NCBI RefSeq assembly: GCF_003762835.1
Contig: NZ_RJWA01000001.1
Coordinates: 868,001-932,000 of the forward strand
Reading direction: 5' to 3'
DNA from: Micromonospora sp. HM5-17
GTDB lineage: Bacteria; Actinomycetota; Actinomycetes; Mycobacteriales; Micromonosporaceae
Length of the DNA stretch: 64,000 nt
This document shows, piece after piece, positions 41,864 through 51,057 of this stretch. Within the stretch, counting starts at the first letter, position 1. Each line of letters starts with the position of its first letter. The position numbers and the translations under genes are program-made. The notes below the pieces were generated by a model. The model made no database searches and had not been told where the DNA came from. It worked only from the letters and a program-made list of their open reading frames with translations.

Positions 41864-42540
41864 TGACGTACGCGCCGCCCGCCACCGCCACCGACCTCGG
41901 TTACCTGATCGGTGGCGCCCGCGCCGCGGTGCGGACCGGTCTCGCGATGCTGCACGCCCGGGGCCTGGTGGTGGCCGAGCGACCCGGCGGCCTCCGTCGG
42001 ATCGGGGCGTTGCCGGCCGGTGTGGAGCCACTGGAGCGCGCGATATTCGGGGCGCTCGACCGCACGATGGCGCCCCGGGAGGTGGCCAACCAGCGCCAGG
42101 TGCGGCGCGCCCTGGCCGGGCAACGGGAGGAGCTGATCGGGCTGGGGCTGCTCCGACCCGCCTGGCGTCGGCTCGCGCTCCCGGCCACGCTGGTGGTCGC
42201 GCCGCCGTTGCTGGTCGCCCGCCTCGTCACGGACGACCAGCTCAGCCGGGGCACGGCCGTCCTGGTCGTCCTCGCCTTCGCCGCCGTCGCCAACCTGTTC
42301 CTGCCCCGGCAGACCGCGGCCGGTGCCCGCCTGCTCCGCGACGCCCGACGCCGGTATCCGTTCCCGACCGGACCGGAGGCCGAGCCCGGGATGGCGGTCG
42401 CGCTCTACGGCGCGCCCGCGTTGCGGATCCTGATGCCCCGGTTCGCCCAGGACAGCGGACTGCTCGGCCCCGGCCGCTGGGCGCGGTTGCTCGCCGCCTT
42501 CCGGCCGGGTGCGCCCTCGTTGCCCGCGGGTGCCGTCTGA
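41863..42540 (+). CDS. TIGR04222-like membrane protein
   Basis: A 225-residue protein. DLGYLIGGARAAVRTGLAMLHARGLV at the start and REELIGLGLLRPAWRR are the pattern of the TIGR04222 membrane-protein family. Two adjacent hydrophobic helices follow (LPATLVVAPPLLVARLV, TAVLVVLAFAAVANLF). The C-terminus is MAVALYGAPALRILMPRFA. The N-terminal membrane helix of longer family members is missing. The start is supported by a -10-like element 6 nt upstream. Function unknown. It converges with the ApbE gene after 18 nt. Confidence 0.7.
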   Translation: MTYAPPATATDLGYLIGGARAAVRTGLAMLHARGLVVAERPGGLRRIGALPAGVEPLERAIFGALDRTMAPREVANQRQVRRALAGQREELIGLGLLRPAWRRLALPATLVVAPPLLVARLVTDDQLSRGTAVLVVLAFAAVANLFLPRQTAAGARLLRDARRRYPFPTGPEAEPGMAVALYGAPALRILMPRFAQDSGLLGPGRWARLLAAFRPGAPSLPAGAV

Positions 42541-42558
42541 CCGTCGACCCGCCGGAGG

Positions 42559-43401
42559 TCAGCCCGGCCCCGGCCGGTCGGCCCAGGCCGGCCAGCCGGC
42601 GAGTTCGGCGCGTACCGACCGGGGCGCCGGTGCCGCCGGTTCGGCCGGCAGCACGGGGAAGCCCTCCGATCGGTAGCAGAGCTCGTCCTCGGTGATGATC
42701 CCGACCTCGTGGTCGTCGAGGTCGGCGAGCCAGCGCAGTCCGGCCGTGCCCATCGCCACCCCCGCGGTGGCGTACGCGTCGGCCCGGCCCAGGTCCCGGC
42801 CGATCACGGTGACCGAGGCGAGCGCGGTGGCGGGTTCGCCCCGGTAAGGGTCGATCACGTGGAACCCCCGCTCGTACGTCCCCGAGGTGGCGATCGCAAG
42901 GTCCGTCCCGCCCACGACCCAGCAGACCTTGTCCGGCTGCCACGGGTGGCGTACCCCGATCCGCCACGGCTCGCCGGGCCGGGGGCCGCCCCGGGCCCGG
43001 ATGTCGCCGCCGGCGTTGATCCAGTGTGCGCCGCAGCCGGCGGCGAGCAGCCGGTCCGAGGCGACCTGCACCGACCAGCCCTTCACGAATCCGGACGGGT
43101 CGAACCGGCCGGTCGCGTACGCGTCGAAGTAGCCGTTGGTCTCCCGCCACAGGTCGGCGCAGGCCTCGATCACGTACCGGAGGTCGGCCGAACAGTCCTC
43201 GATGGACAGTTCGCCCCGGTCGAAGCGGTTGACCTCGCTGTCGGGCCGGTACGTGCTGAACCGCCGGTCGACGTCGCGCAGCCAGCTGAAGACCTCCTCG
43301 GCCAGCGCCGCCAACCGGCGGGGCGGCAGCGGGTCGGCGAGCTGGACGCTGACCGGCGTACCCATGATCTGCTCGACCCGGCGCAGCCCGGTGGTGCCCA
43401 T
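42559..43401 (-). CDS. apbE: FAD:protein FMN transferase (ApbE)
   Basis: A 280-residue flavin transferase. EQIMGTPVSVQL at the N-terminus, GRFDPSGFVKGWSVQVA, HWINAGGDIRARG and RADAYATAGVAMG are the ApbE motifs for FAD and magnesium binding. It attaches FMN from FAD to a Ser/Thr of an exported target. No signal peptide is visible. The likely target is the FMN-binding protein whose gene ends 4 nt upstream. Third gene of a three-gene minus-strand operon. Confidence 0.92.
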   Translation of the reverse strand: MGTTGLRRVEQIMGTPVSVQLADPLPPRRLAALAEEVFSWLRDVDRRFSTYRPDSEVNRFDRGELSIEDCSADLRYVIEACADLWRETNGYFDAYATGRFDPSGFVKGWSVQVASDRLLAAGCGAHWINAGGDIRARGGPRPGEPWRIGVRHPWQPDKVCWVVGGTDLAIATSGTYERGFHVIDPYRGEPATALASVTVIGRDLGRADAYATAGVAMGTAGLRWLADLDDHEVGIITEDELCYRSEGFPVLPAEPAAPAPRSVRAELAGWPAWADRPGPG

Positions 43402-43405
43402 CGGC

Positions 43406-43942
43406 TCAGGCCTTCGCCTTGTCGAGCGCGGACTGCAACGACGTCTGGTACGCCTCGCTGGTCAGGCTCGCTCCGGAGACCGTGGAGATCTTCGCGCTCT
43501 GCGCGGTGAGGGTCTCCTGCCGCAGCTTGGGGATCGCCCGCTCGTTCACGCTCGCGCTGGTCGGGTTGTCCGTCGGGTAGGTCGCGGAGACGTCGGAAAT
43601 CTTGCCGCCGGAGACGGTGATGGTGACCTTGATCCCGCCGTACGCGTAGTTCGCGGTCGCCCCGGCGAAGGTACCGTCCCGGAGTCCACCCGACGCCGGC
43701 GGCTTCGCCGACGCCTTCGTCGCGGGCGCGCTGCTCGGCGCGGGCTTCGGGCTTGCCGTGGCGCCCTCCCGGCCCGGCTCGCCCCTGGCCGCGCCGCCAG
43801 CCTCACCGGCCGCGGCGCCGTCGTCGCTGGTGTCGAGCGCTACCTGGGTGCCGGGGCCCGAAGTCGGGGTACCGAGTTTGGCGCCGATCAGCAGGGCGGT
43901 GCCGATGGCGGTGCCGAGGACGGCGAAGGCGGCGCGACGCAC
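43406..43942 (-). CDS. FMN-binding domain lipidless exported protein
   Basis: A 178-residue protein with an N-terminal membrane helix (RRAAFAVLGTAIGTALLIGAKLG), a disordered Ala/Pro/Ser linker (about 35-85) and an FMN_bind domain (GTFAGATANYAYGGIKVTITVSGGKISDVSATYP in pieces). The flavinylation motif SGASLT is at 156-161, making Thr161 the probable FMN attachment site. It would carry electrons outside the membrane between the flavocytochrome encoded upstream and an external acceptor, after modification by ApbE. Confidence 0.88.
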   Translation of the reverse strand: MRRAAFAVLGTAIGTALLIGAKLGTPTSGPGTQVALDTSDDGAAAGEAGGAARGEPGREGATASPKPAPSSAPATKASAKPPASGGLRDGTFAGATANYAYGGIKVTITVSGGKISDVSATYPTDNPTSASVNERAIPKLRQETLTAQSAKISTVSGASLTSEAYQTSLQSALDKAKA

Positions 43943-43975
43943 GGGTCTTTCTCCTCCACAGCGGTACGGGACGGG

Positions 43976-45622
43976 TCAGAACTCGAACGGGTCGAGGTGG
44001 ATCTGGCGCCGGGGAACCCGGAGCTTGCGCAGGGTACGCAGCGAGACCTCGACCAGGCCGGGCGGCCCACAGAGGTAGATGTCCCGCCGGCGGATGTCCG
44101 GGACGAGTTCCCGCATCCCCTTGGCGGTGAAGAGGTGCCGGGGCGCTGGGTCGTCGCGGGAGCCGATGACGTACCAGACCTGCGCCTCGCGGGCGCGGGC
44201 GAGCCAGTCCAGCTCGTCGCGGAAGAGCAGCTCCTCCTCGGTCCGGGAGCGGTAGATCACCACGGTGTGCTCGGGCAGGTCCTCCAGCAGCGCCCGGATC
44301 GGCGCGATGCCGCTCCCGCCCGCGATGAGCAGCGCCCGGGGCCGGATCGCCCGGTCGGCGGTGAAGACCCCCGAGGGCCCCTCCGCGAAGATCCGGGTCC
44401 CCGGTTCGAGGTACTGGAGCGACTCGGTGTGGTCGCCGACGATCTTGATGGTGAGCCGCAGCCACTGGGAGTTCGGCGCGGCGGAGAGCGAGAACGGGTG
44501 CGCCTGCCACCAGCAGCCCCGGGTCAGGAAGCGCCACCGGAAGTACTGCCCGGCCCGGGCGTCCAGTTCGTCGAGCCGCTCGCCCGAGATGTAGATCGAG
44601 ACCATGTCGGCGCCCTCCGGGACCACGTCCTCGACCCGGAGCCGGTGCCGGAGGTTGAACCGGAGCGGAGTGATGATCCGTCCCCACAGGACGGACCAGA
44701 TGACGAAGACGTAGAGGCCGGCCCAGAAGTACCGGCCGAAGCCCGGCCTGACGAACTCCTGCCCGGTGGCGAACTGGTGGCCGTAGCTGAACAGCAGCAC
44801 CAGGTACGTGCTCAGGTGCAGGTAGTACCAGAGTTCGTAGTTCATCCGCCGCCGGATACCCCGGATCGCCAGCAGGGCGATCCCGACGAGGATGGCGGTC
44901 GCCCCGACCGCGCTGAGCATGTCCTCGTACGTGCGCACCAGGGTCCAGGTGCCGTCGACCAGGGGAGCATTGGTCAGTTCGGCGTACCCGACCGCGATCA
45001 GCGCGGCGTGGGCCAGGATCGCCAGCAGCAGGAAGGCGCCGAGCTCCCGGTGCCAGATCAGCAGCGAGTGCGCCCCGATCCACCGCTCCAGCCAGCGGAC
45101 CCGGCTCATCAGCAGCACCTGGGCGAGGAGCAGGTAACCGCCGACCAGACCGGTGAGCCGGCCCGCGGCGATCAGGATGTCGGCGGTGGTGGTGATCGAC
45201 CCCTTCGGGGTGTTCAGCCACCACAGCTCGACGGTGGTGGCCAGCGCCGCCCAGAAGACGATGTGGAAGAAGAGCCGGCCCCCGCGGTCGTACGGCTCGA
45301 CCTCGGCGGTCTCCCGGTGCCGGGCGGCCTCCGGACCGCCGGTCGGCCCCGGGCGCCAGGCCGGCGCGGTCTCGGCGTACGACCTCGGTTCGCGGTCGCG
45401 GACCGGGTCCGGCCACTCCGCGCCGCCGCGCCGCCCCCGTCGCGGTCGGGGTCCGACGCTCCGGGTCGGATACGGCTCGTAGCCGGGGTACGGGTCGGGG
45501 TCTCTGCGGTCCCACGCGCGGGGCGGCGGATCGAACAGGTCGTCGTCCGACACCCGGGGCATCAAACCGGTCACCCACTCGGTCAACGGCTCGGCCGTAT
45601 CGACGTTCCGACGACGTGTCAC
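43976..45622 (-). CDS. ferric-reductase-like transmembrane flavocytochrome
   Basis: A 548-residue protein. Residues 1-110 are a disordered charged cytosolic tail. Six membrane helices follow with haem-ligand candidates in LIWHRELGAFLLLAILAHAALI and YYLHLSTYLVLLFSYGHQF. The C-terminal half is a ferredoxin-reductase unit: HPFSLSAAP (FAD), LLIAGGSGIAPIRALLEDL and YLCGPPGLVEVSLRTLR (NAD(P)H). It would move electrons from NAD(P)H through haem to the outer face, probably to the FMN-binding protein encoded next. GTG start at 45622. First gene of the operon. Confidence 0.9.
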   Translation of the reverse strand: MTRRRNVDTAEPLTEWVTGLMPRVSDDDLFDPPPRAWDRRDPDPYPGYEPYPTRSVGPRPRRGRRGGAEWPDPVRDREPRSYAETAPAWRPGPTGGPEAARHRETAEVEPYDRGGRLFFHIVFWAALATTVELWWLNTPKGSITTTADILIAAGRLTGLVGGYLLLAQVLLMSRVRWLERWIGAHSLLIWHRELGAFLLLAILAHAALIAVGYAELTNAPLVDGTWTLVRTYEDMLSAVGATAILVGIALLAIRGIRRRMNYELWYYLHLSTYLVLLFSYGHQFATGQEFVRPGFGRYFWAGLYVFVIWSVLWGRIITPLRFNLRHRLRVEDVVPEGADMVSIYISGERLDELDARAGQYFRWRFLTRGCWWQAHPFSLSAAPNSQWLRLTIKIVGDHTESLQYLEPGTRIFAEGPSGVFTADRAIRPRALLIAGGSGIAPIRALLEDLPEHTVVIYRSRTEEELLFRDELDWLARAREAQVWYVIGSRDDPAPRHLFTAKGMRELVPDIRRRDIYLCGPPGLVEVSLRTLRKLRVPRRQIHLDPFEF

Positions 45623-46000
45623 GACCTAGATGTACCGGCTCGCGCCGGCCGGGACGGTCCGCTTAGTCCAGTCTTAAGAATCGCTTCGTGGATGGCTAAG
45701 GAAGCACCCGGACAGGCGGCCGGGCGGCCCGTTCCGTGCCCGGCCGCCGCCGGCGGCCCGCCCCCCCAACGGGCCGCCCGCCCCCGTTGGCCGGCCCGCC
45801 CCCGACGGGCCTCCAGTAGCCTGGCCGGCCCGGCCACACAGTCGCCACACATCCGCGCCCCGGGCCTGGTCACCGCCGGACCCGTCCGGGGGCACCGAGC
45901 AGGGTGTCCACCCGGCGGCCGGACGCTGGCCGGGGCCCGGATCAGCCCGTAGTACGGTCGTCGGCGGGTCTGGCCGATGGCGGGTTCTGGGAGACGACCA
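45623..46000. other. divergent intergenic region with GC-rich repeats
   Basis: These 378 nt separate the flavocytochrome operon from the AfsR-like gene. 45660-45700 is AT-richer (ttagtccagtcttaagaatc) and probably holds a promoter for the minus-strand operon. 45754-45812 has about three imperfect units built on ggcccgcccccg/aacggg. No gene is seen. Confidence 0.4.
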
Positions 46001-48553
46001 ATGAAGTTCGGGGTCCTCGGGCCGCTGCGGGTCTGCCGGGAGAGCGGCGCCGAGGTGGTGCTGCGCAGCCGGCACCAGCGGACGGTGCTCGCCGCGCTGC
46101 TGGTCGGGGCCGGCCAGGTGGTGACGGTCGACCGGCTGGTCGAGGCGCTCTGGGGCGAGCGTCCACCCGCGTCGTACGCCTCCAACCTCCAGACGTACGT
46201 CTCCCGGCTGCGCGAGCGGCTGCCCGGAGCGACGATCGAGCACAGCGGTGACGGCTACCTGCTCCGGGTCGACCCGGCCGACGTGGACGTGCTGGTGTTC
46301 CGCCGCGAGGTCGCGCTGGCCCGGGCCGCGATGGCGGCCGGCGACCCGGCCACCGCGGCGGGTCGGTTCCGCCGCGGGTTGCAGCAGTGGCGGGGCCGGC
46401 CGCTCGCCGACCTGTCGGTGCCGATCCTGGAACCGGAACTCGCCCGCTGGGAACTGGAACGGGTCGGCGTGCAGGAGGAGTGCGCCGACGCCGACCTGGC
46501 CGCCGGTACCGACCTCACCACCGTTCTCGCCGACCTGCACCGGGTGGTGGCCGAGCATCCGCTGCGGGAACGGCCGTACGCCCAGATGATGGTGGCGCTG
46601 TGCCGGGCCGGCCGGCGGGCCGACGCCCTCGCCGTCTACCGGCAGGCCCGCAACCTTCTGGTCACCGAGCTCGGCATCGAGCCGGGCCCGGAGCTGCGTC
46701 GGCTGCACGAGGCGATCCTGCGTGGGGAGGAGCTGCCGCGGCCGGGGCCGGTCCCGGCCGGGGCGCCGTTCCCGGTGTGTCAGCTTCCGCCGGCGGTGCC
46801 CGGATTCGTCGGCCGGGCCGACAGCATCGCCCAGATCGAGAGGCTGGTGGAGGCCGGCGACGGGACGGTGCCCGTGGTCGCGGTCTCCGGGCAGCCCGGG
46901 GTCGGGAAGACCGCCCTGGTGGTGACGGTGGCGCACCGGCTCCGTGACCGGTTTCCGGACGGGCAGCTCTTCGTCCACCTCGCCGGCGCCTCGGCCGCGC
47001 CCCGCGACCCGGGCGCCGTCCTGGCCGACCTGCTCCGGGGCCTCGGCGTGCCCGGTGGCGCGGTGCCGCGGAACCTCACCGCGCTGGCCGCCGCGTACCG
47101 GGCCCGGCTCGCGGACCGCCGGGTTCTGGTCGTTCTCGACGACGCGGCGACCGCTGCCCAGGTCCGGCCGCTGTTGCCGGGAACCCCCGGCAGCGCCGTG
47201 CTGGCCACCAGCCGGCGCCGGCTCAGTGACCTGATCGATGCCCGGCACGTCCCGGTCGAGCCGCTGGCCGACGACGAGACCCGGGAGCTGCTGGCCCACG
47301 TCGTCGGCGCCGAGCGGGTCGCCGGCGAGCCCGGGCCGGCCGCCCGGATCGGCGTCGCCTGCGGCAACCTGCCGCTCGCGGTCCGGATCGCCGGGACGCG
47401 GCTGGCGACCCGGGCGCTGCCGCTGGCCGTCCTCGCCGACCGGCTCGACGACGAGCGCCGCCGCCTCGACGAGCTGGCCGCCGGTGACCAGCAGGTGCGG
47501 GCGAGCCTCGCCCTCAGCGTCCGGGCGCTCTCCCCGGCGGCCCGGGAGGCGTTCGCGTTGCTCGGCTCGCTCGGGCCGGTCAGCTTCGCCGGTTGGGCGG
47601 TCGCCGAGCTGCTGGACCGGCCGGACCCGGAGCGGGTACTGGACGAGCTGGTCGAGGCGAATCTGCTGGAGGTGGCCTGCCCGGCCGGCGGCGCCGAGCC
47701 GCGGTACCGGCTGCACGACCTGCTCCGGGTCTACGCCGAGGAACTCGCGGTCGCCGGGGACGGCGCCGGACCGGAGGAGACGGATCGGACGCCGGGACGC
47801 GCGGAACGGTCGCCGGGGCCGACCACGGTGGACCGTCGGGCGGCGCTGCGCCGGCTGGTCACCGCCGCGGCGGCGCTGGTCGGGACCGCCGCCCGGCGAC
47901 TGCCGCGCACCCTGACCTGGGCCCGCCCGGACGAGCCGGTCGGGCCCTGGCGGTCCCGGACCGGGACGGCCTCCCTCGACGCCGACCCGCTCGGCTGGCT
48001 CGGTACGGAACTCGACTTCCTGGTGAGCCTGATCGGCCGGGCCGAGGGCTGCGGTGCCGAGCGGGCGGCGATCGCGCTCGCCGAACGGCTGGCGCCGTTC
48101 TCGTGGGTGCAGGGCCACTGGACCGAACTGGAGCGGGGGCAGCGGCTGGCCGGTCGGGCGGCCGAGCGGATCGGCGACGAGCGGGCGCTGGCGCGGACCG
48201 AGTTCCTCGGTGGCGTGCTGCGGCTGGCCCGGGGCGACCTGGCCGGAGCCGCGGAACGGCTCGGCCGGGGGAGGGCCCGGTTCACGCGGCTCGGCGACCG
48301 GCACGGCCTCGCCTGCCTGCTCAGCGACCTCGCGGTGCTGTACGACTACCAGAACCGCGCCGAGGACGCCGCCCGTACGGCGGCCCGGGCCATCACACTG
48401 TTCCGGGAAGAGGGGGACGCGCGCTCGGTGCGGTGCTGGCCGCCCCGGTCCTCTCCGCGGCGTACCGGGGCCTGGGCCAGCTCGACGCGGCGTTGGCGGT
48501 GGACCAGGCGGCGGTGGCCGAGGCCAGCGAGCTGGGAGCACCGGAGATCGTGA
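46001..48553 (+). CDS. AfsR/SARP-type regulator with NB-ARC ATPase, frameshifted
   Basis: As read, 850 residues. Residues 1-95 are an OmpR-like winged helix (KFGVLGPLRV, RQRT-type HQRTVLAALLV, NLQTYVSRLRERLPG), 95-240 the BTAD all-helical domain (WELERVGVQEECADADLA, RPYAQMMVALCRAGRRADALAVY). A STAND ATPase follows, with Walker A GQPGVGKTA (about 297-305) and RVLVVLDDA, then the start of TPR repeats. At residue 807 the frame breaks: the last 44 residues are Arg/Trp/Ser-rich nonsense, while the TPR sequence continues in another frame to 49095. Reading two bases fewer in the GCGCGC at 48419-48424 restores a 1030-residue protein. Such proteins activate secondary-metabolism or stress genes. Confidence 0.8.
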   Translation: MKFGVLGPLRVCRESGAEVVLRSRHQRTVLAALLVGAGQVVTVDRLVEALWGERPPASYASNLQTYVSRLRERLPGATIEHSGDGYLLRVDPADVDVLVFRREVALARAAMAAGDPATAAGRFRRGLQQWRGRPLADLSVPILEPELARWELERVGVQEECADADLAAGTDLTTVLADLHRVVAEHPLRERPYAQMMVALCRAGRRADALAVYRQARNLLVTELGIEPGPELRRLHEAILRGEELPRPGPVPAGAPFPVCQLPPAVPGFVGRADSIAQIERLVEAGDGTVPVVAVSGQPGVGKTALVVTVAHRLRDRFPDGQLFVHLAGASAAPRDPGAVLADLLRGLGVPGGAVPRNLTALAAAYRARLADRRVLVVLDDAATAAQVRPLLPGTPGSAVLATSRRRLSDLIDARHVPVEPLADDETRELLAHVVGAERVAGEPGPAARIGVACGNLPLAVRIAGTRLATRALPLAVLADRLDDERRRLDELAAGDQQVRASLALSVRALSPAAREAFALLGSLGPVSFAGWAVAELLDRPDPERVLDELVEANLLEVACPAGGAEPRYRLHDLLRVYAEELAVAGDGAGPEETDRTPGRAERSPGPTTVDRRAALRRLVTAAAALVGTAARRLPRTLTWARPDEPVGPWRSRTGTASLDADPLGWLGTELDFLVSLIGRAEGCGAERAAIALAERLAPFSWVQGHWTELERGQRLAGRAAERIGDERALARTEFLGGVLRLARGDLAGAAERLGRGRARFTRLGDRHGLACLLSDLAVLYDYQNRAEDAARTAARAITLFREEGDARSVRCWPPRSSPRRTGAWASSTRRWRWTRRRWPRPASWEHRRS

Positions 48554-49095
48554 TGGCGCGCTGCCTCAACGCGCTGGCGGTGACCCAGCTGCTGCGCGAC
48601 GAGCCGTCGCTGGCGTACGAGGCGGCGGAGCGGGCGGTGGAACTGCTGCGGGCCGTCGGTGACCGGTACGTCCTGCTGGCCTCGCTGCGGCACCTCGCCT
48701 CGGCCGCGCTCTGCCTCGGCCGGCGGGCCGAGGCGGTACACCGGCTCCAGCAGAGCCACGACCTGGCGGTACGGCTCGGGGACCGGCCGTGGGCGACCGG
48801 ACTGGCCCGCGACCTGGCGGTGAGCTGGATCGGCGACGGGCGGCCCGCGGCGGCGGTCGAGGTGCTGCGGGAGTGCGCCCGTACCTTCGAGGAGATGGCG
48901 ATGCCGTCCGCGCAGGCGGCGACGCTCAGCATGCTCGCCCGGGCGTACGACGCGCTCGGAAGGCCCGACGCCGCCCGCGACGCCCGGTTCTGGGCGGAGA
49001 TGCTGGCCGATCCGCGGGACACCCGGACCCCGGCGCTGGCCACCATCGTGCTGCGGCTCGCCGACGCGCCCGGCCTGCTGACCGGCGCCGGATAG
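48421..49095 (+). pseudogene. out-of-frame C-terminal TPR part of the AfsR-like regulator
   Basis: In this frame the sequence reads ALGAVLAAPVLSAAYRGLGQ, LDAALAVDQAAVAEASELG, SLAYEAAERAVELLRAVGD and ends DAPGLLTGAG with a stop at 49093-49095, all clean TPR-like helices. It has no start codon or ribosome binding site of its own and joins the upstream frame exactly if two bases of GCGCGC (48419-48424) are removed. Either a real 2-nt insertion, a sequencing error, or a programmed/phase-variable event. Confidence 0.75.
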
Positions 49096-49116
49096 CCCGT
49101 CGGTCCCGGCCCGGTG

Positions 49117-49146
49117 GTGGCGTGCCGTCGCCGGACGGCACGCCAC
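49117..49146. terminator. perfect hairpin between convergent genes
   Basis: GTGGCGTGCCGTC (49117-49129), loop gccg, and the exact complement at 49134-49146. It lies between the stop at 49095 and the convergent stop at 49165, so it can serve both genes. Confidence 0.75.
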
Positions 49147-49164
49147 ACTCCGGCCGGGTCGCGG

Positions 49165-50769
49165 CTAGACCGCGTACACCTCCAGCTCGTTCACCCGGAC
49201 GTACCCGGGTTGGTGCGTCGGGCCGCTCCGGCCGAGGATCCGGACCAGCCGGGCGGTTCGGGCGCTGAACGTCAGGGTCACGCTGAGCGACGTGTTGTTC
49301 GTGACCGAGGCGACGGTCACGAAGGTGACGCCGTTCCACACCTGGACGTCGAAGTCCCGGATCGGGTAGCCCTGGCTGGTGTAGACCACGACCCGGCGGA
49401 ACGTCTTGTCCACGCCGAAGTCCACCTGGACCCACTCCGGGTTGTTCGGCGGGTAGGTGCCCCAGTCGTTCGCCCAACTGTGCTCGCCGCCCAGGCCGGT
49501 GTTGGTCGAGCCGTCGTTGACCCGGGCCGGGGAGTAGCCCGGGTAGGTGCTCGACGCGGACGCGATGCCCGTCCGGGCGAAGTTGTCGTAGCCGGTGCCG
49601 CCGTCGCCGCCGGTGCTGCAGACGGTGAACTCGACGGAGCCGGTGTCGTACTGCTGGTAGGTCGACTCGGTGAACCAGACCGGCGCGTCGCCCGCCGAGT
49701 CGTCCCGCTTCTGCCAGCTCACCGTCACCGAACCGATGACCTTGATGTTCAGCGTGACGCTGATGGTCGAGCCGCCGTCGGCCTCGTACCACAGGTAGCC
49801 CCAGACGTCACCGAGCTGCGCCCGGTCCCAGCTGGTCAGGAACAGGTCGGGGTACTGCCAGTTGCGGAGGTGCTTCTTCTTGATCTTGCCGAAGTACGCG
49901 CTCCGGATGATGGCGCCGCCGCTGCCGATGACGATCACCTTCATCTCCAGCTTGCCCTCGAAGAGCCCGCCGAACGATCCGGGGTCGGGGACCCGGAACT
50001 GCCGGAGGTACTCGTGCCCCCGGTTGTTGCGCAGCCCGGTCGGGTTGCACACCGCCATCACCCCGGCGTCGCCGCCCTCCTTCCGGGCGTCGTCCGACCC
50101 CGCGGCCTGCTCCGCGTCGGCGACCTGGGTGGTGGTGACCACCGTGTCGCCGCCGGTGTCGATCTGCTCGTTGACCGAGAGCACCCACAGTTCGTACGTC
50201 TCGGCGTACGCCTCCGTGACCGGGGTGTCGAGCTCCCGTATCTGCCCGTTGGGGTCCAGGGTGTATCCGGTGGTCGAGATCGCCTGCTCATCCGCCGGGG
50301 CGACCGCCATCACCACGTTGTCCTGGGGGATGACACCCTCGTCCTGGTTTGGGATGTAAATCTGTGGCTCGTAAGCATATCCGTTGATGTTTTGGAATTG
50401 CGCTATGCCGTTCTTCAGGGCGACCCATTCCGGGGCGTTCGGGTCGACGATGAACGATTCCTCCGCCTCGCTGACCACAGTGGAGAGCAGGGCGTTGGTG
50501 TCGCCGTCGAACTGTCGGCTGACCGCGTTGCGGACCAGTGCCCGGACCTGGGTGTCCTGGGCGACGGTCAGCATGGGGTGCAGCAGGTTCCGCAGCCGGC
50601 TCTCGATCACGACGTCGTCGTTGGGGATCGCCGCCGCCGGCGCGGCGTCGGCCGGCTCGGCGTACGCCGGCTGCGCCGTGCCGGTGACCAGGAGAGCGGC
50701 GCTGACCAGCGCTGCGATCGGGAGTCGGAGCCGGCTGGCCCGCCGTACGGGGTTCCGCCGGGATGGCAT
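49165..50769 (-). CDS. secreted protein with C-terminal discoidin (F5/8 type C) domain
   Basis: A 534-residue exported protein. Residues 1-37 are a signal peptide (RLRLPIAALVSAALLVTGTAQPAYA). A large N-terminal region of about 360 residues has no motif I recognise (NDDVVIESRLRNLLHPMLTVAQ; YLRQFRVPDPGSFGGLFEGKLEMKV). The C-terminal 130 residues are a discoidin/F5-8C domain: NFARTGIASASSTYPGYSPARVNDGSTNTG, WVQVDFGVDKTFRRVVVYT, VRILGRSG. The latter usually binds carbohydrate. ATG 50769 has GGAGGAA upstream. Sandwiched between two STAND regulators, it may be their target. Its function is not known. Confidence 0.78.
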   Translation of the reverse strand: MPSRRNPVRRASRLRLPIAALVSAALLVTGTAQPAYAEPADAAPAAAIPNDDVVIESRLRNLLHPMLTVAQDTQVRALVRNAVSRQFDGDTNALLSTVVSEAEESFIVDPNAPEWVALKNGIAQFQNINGYAYEPQIYIPNQDEGVIPQDNVVMAVAPADEQAISTTGYTLDPNGQIRELDTPVTEAYAETYELWVLSVNEQIDTGGDTVVTTTQVADAEQAAGSDDARKEGGDAGVMAVCNPTGLRNNRGHEYLRQFRVPDPGSFGGLFEGKLEMKVIVIGSGGAIIRSAYFGKIKKKHLRNWQYPDLFLTSWDRAQLGDVWGYLWYEADGGSTISVTLNIKVIGSVTVSWQKRDDSAGDAPVWFTESTYQQYDTGSVEFTVCSTGGDGGTGYDNFARTGIASASSTYPGYSPARVNDGSTNTGLGGEHSWANDWGTYPPNNPEWVQVDFGVDKTFRRVVVYTSQGYPIRDFDVQVWNGVTFVTVASVTNNTSLSVTLTFSARTARLVRILGRSGPTHQPGYVRVNELEVYAV

Positions 50770-51057
50770 GGACACGGGTTCCTCCTCTGGGACGGGGACG
50801 ACGCGTCTGCTGGGAATCGGGCGAGCCCGGCTGACCCGGATCAACGACGGGTGACAAATATTGGTCAAAAATTGTTGCCGACCCGGCGCCGGTCCTCGCG
50901 TTTGTCATGATTGCCCGGACCGTGCTTCGTTGCGGCATATCCTGAACATGGTTGAACAGCGATGAACGGCAATGTAACCTCGATCCGCCACGATGCTCGG
51001 TAATGGATCGCCGAACTGTCGCCGACGGTTCGTTCCTGAAATGCCGCGGGAGCCGGT

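Noticed and set aside
46001-49095. Programmed frameshifting in the AfsR-like gene
   Set aside because: No slippery heptamer or downstream pseudoknot was recognised at 48419-48424; a simple 2-nt length difference in a GC dinucleotide run explains the break better.
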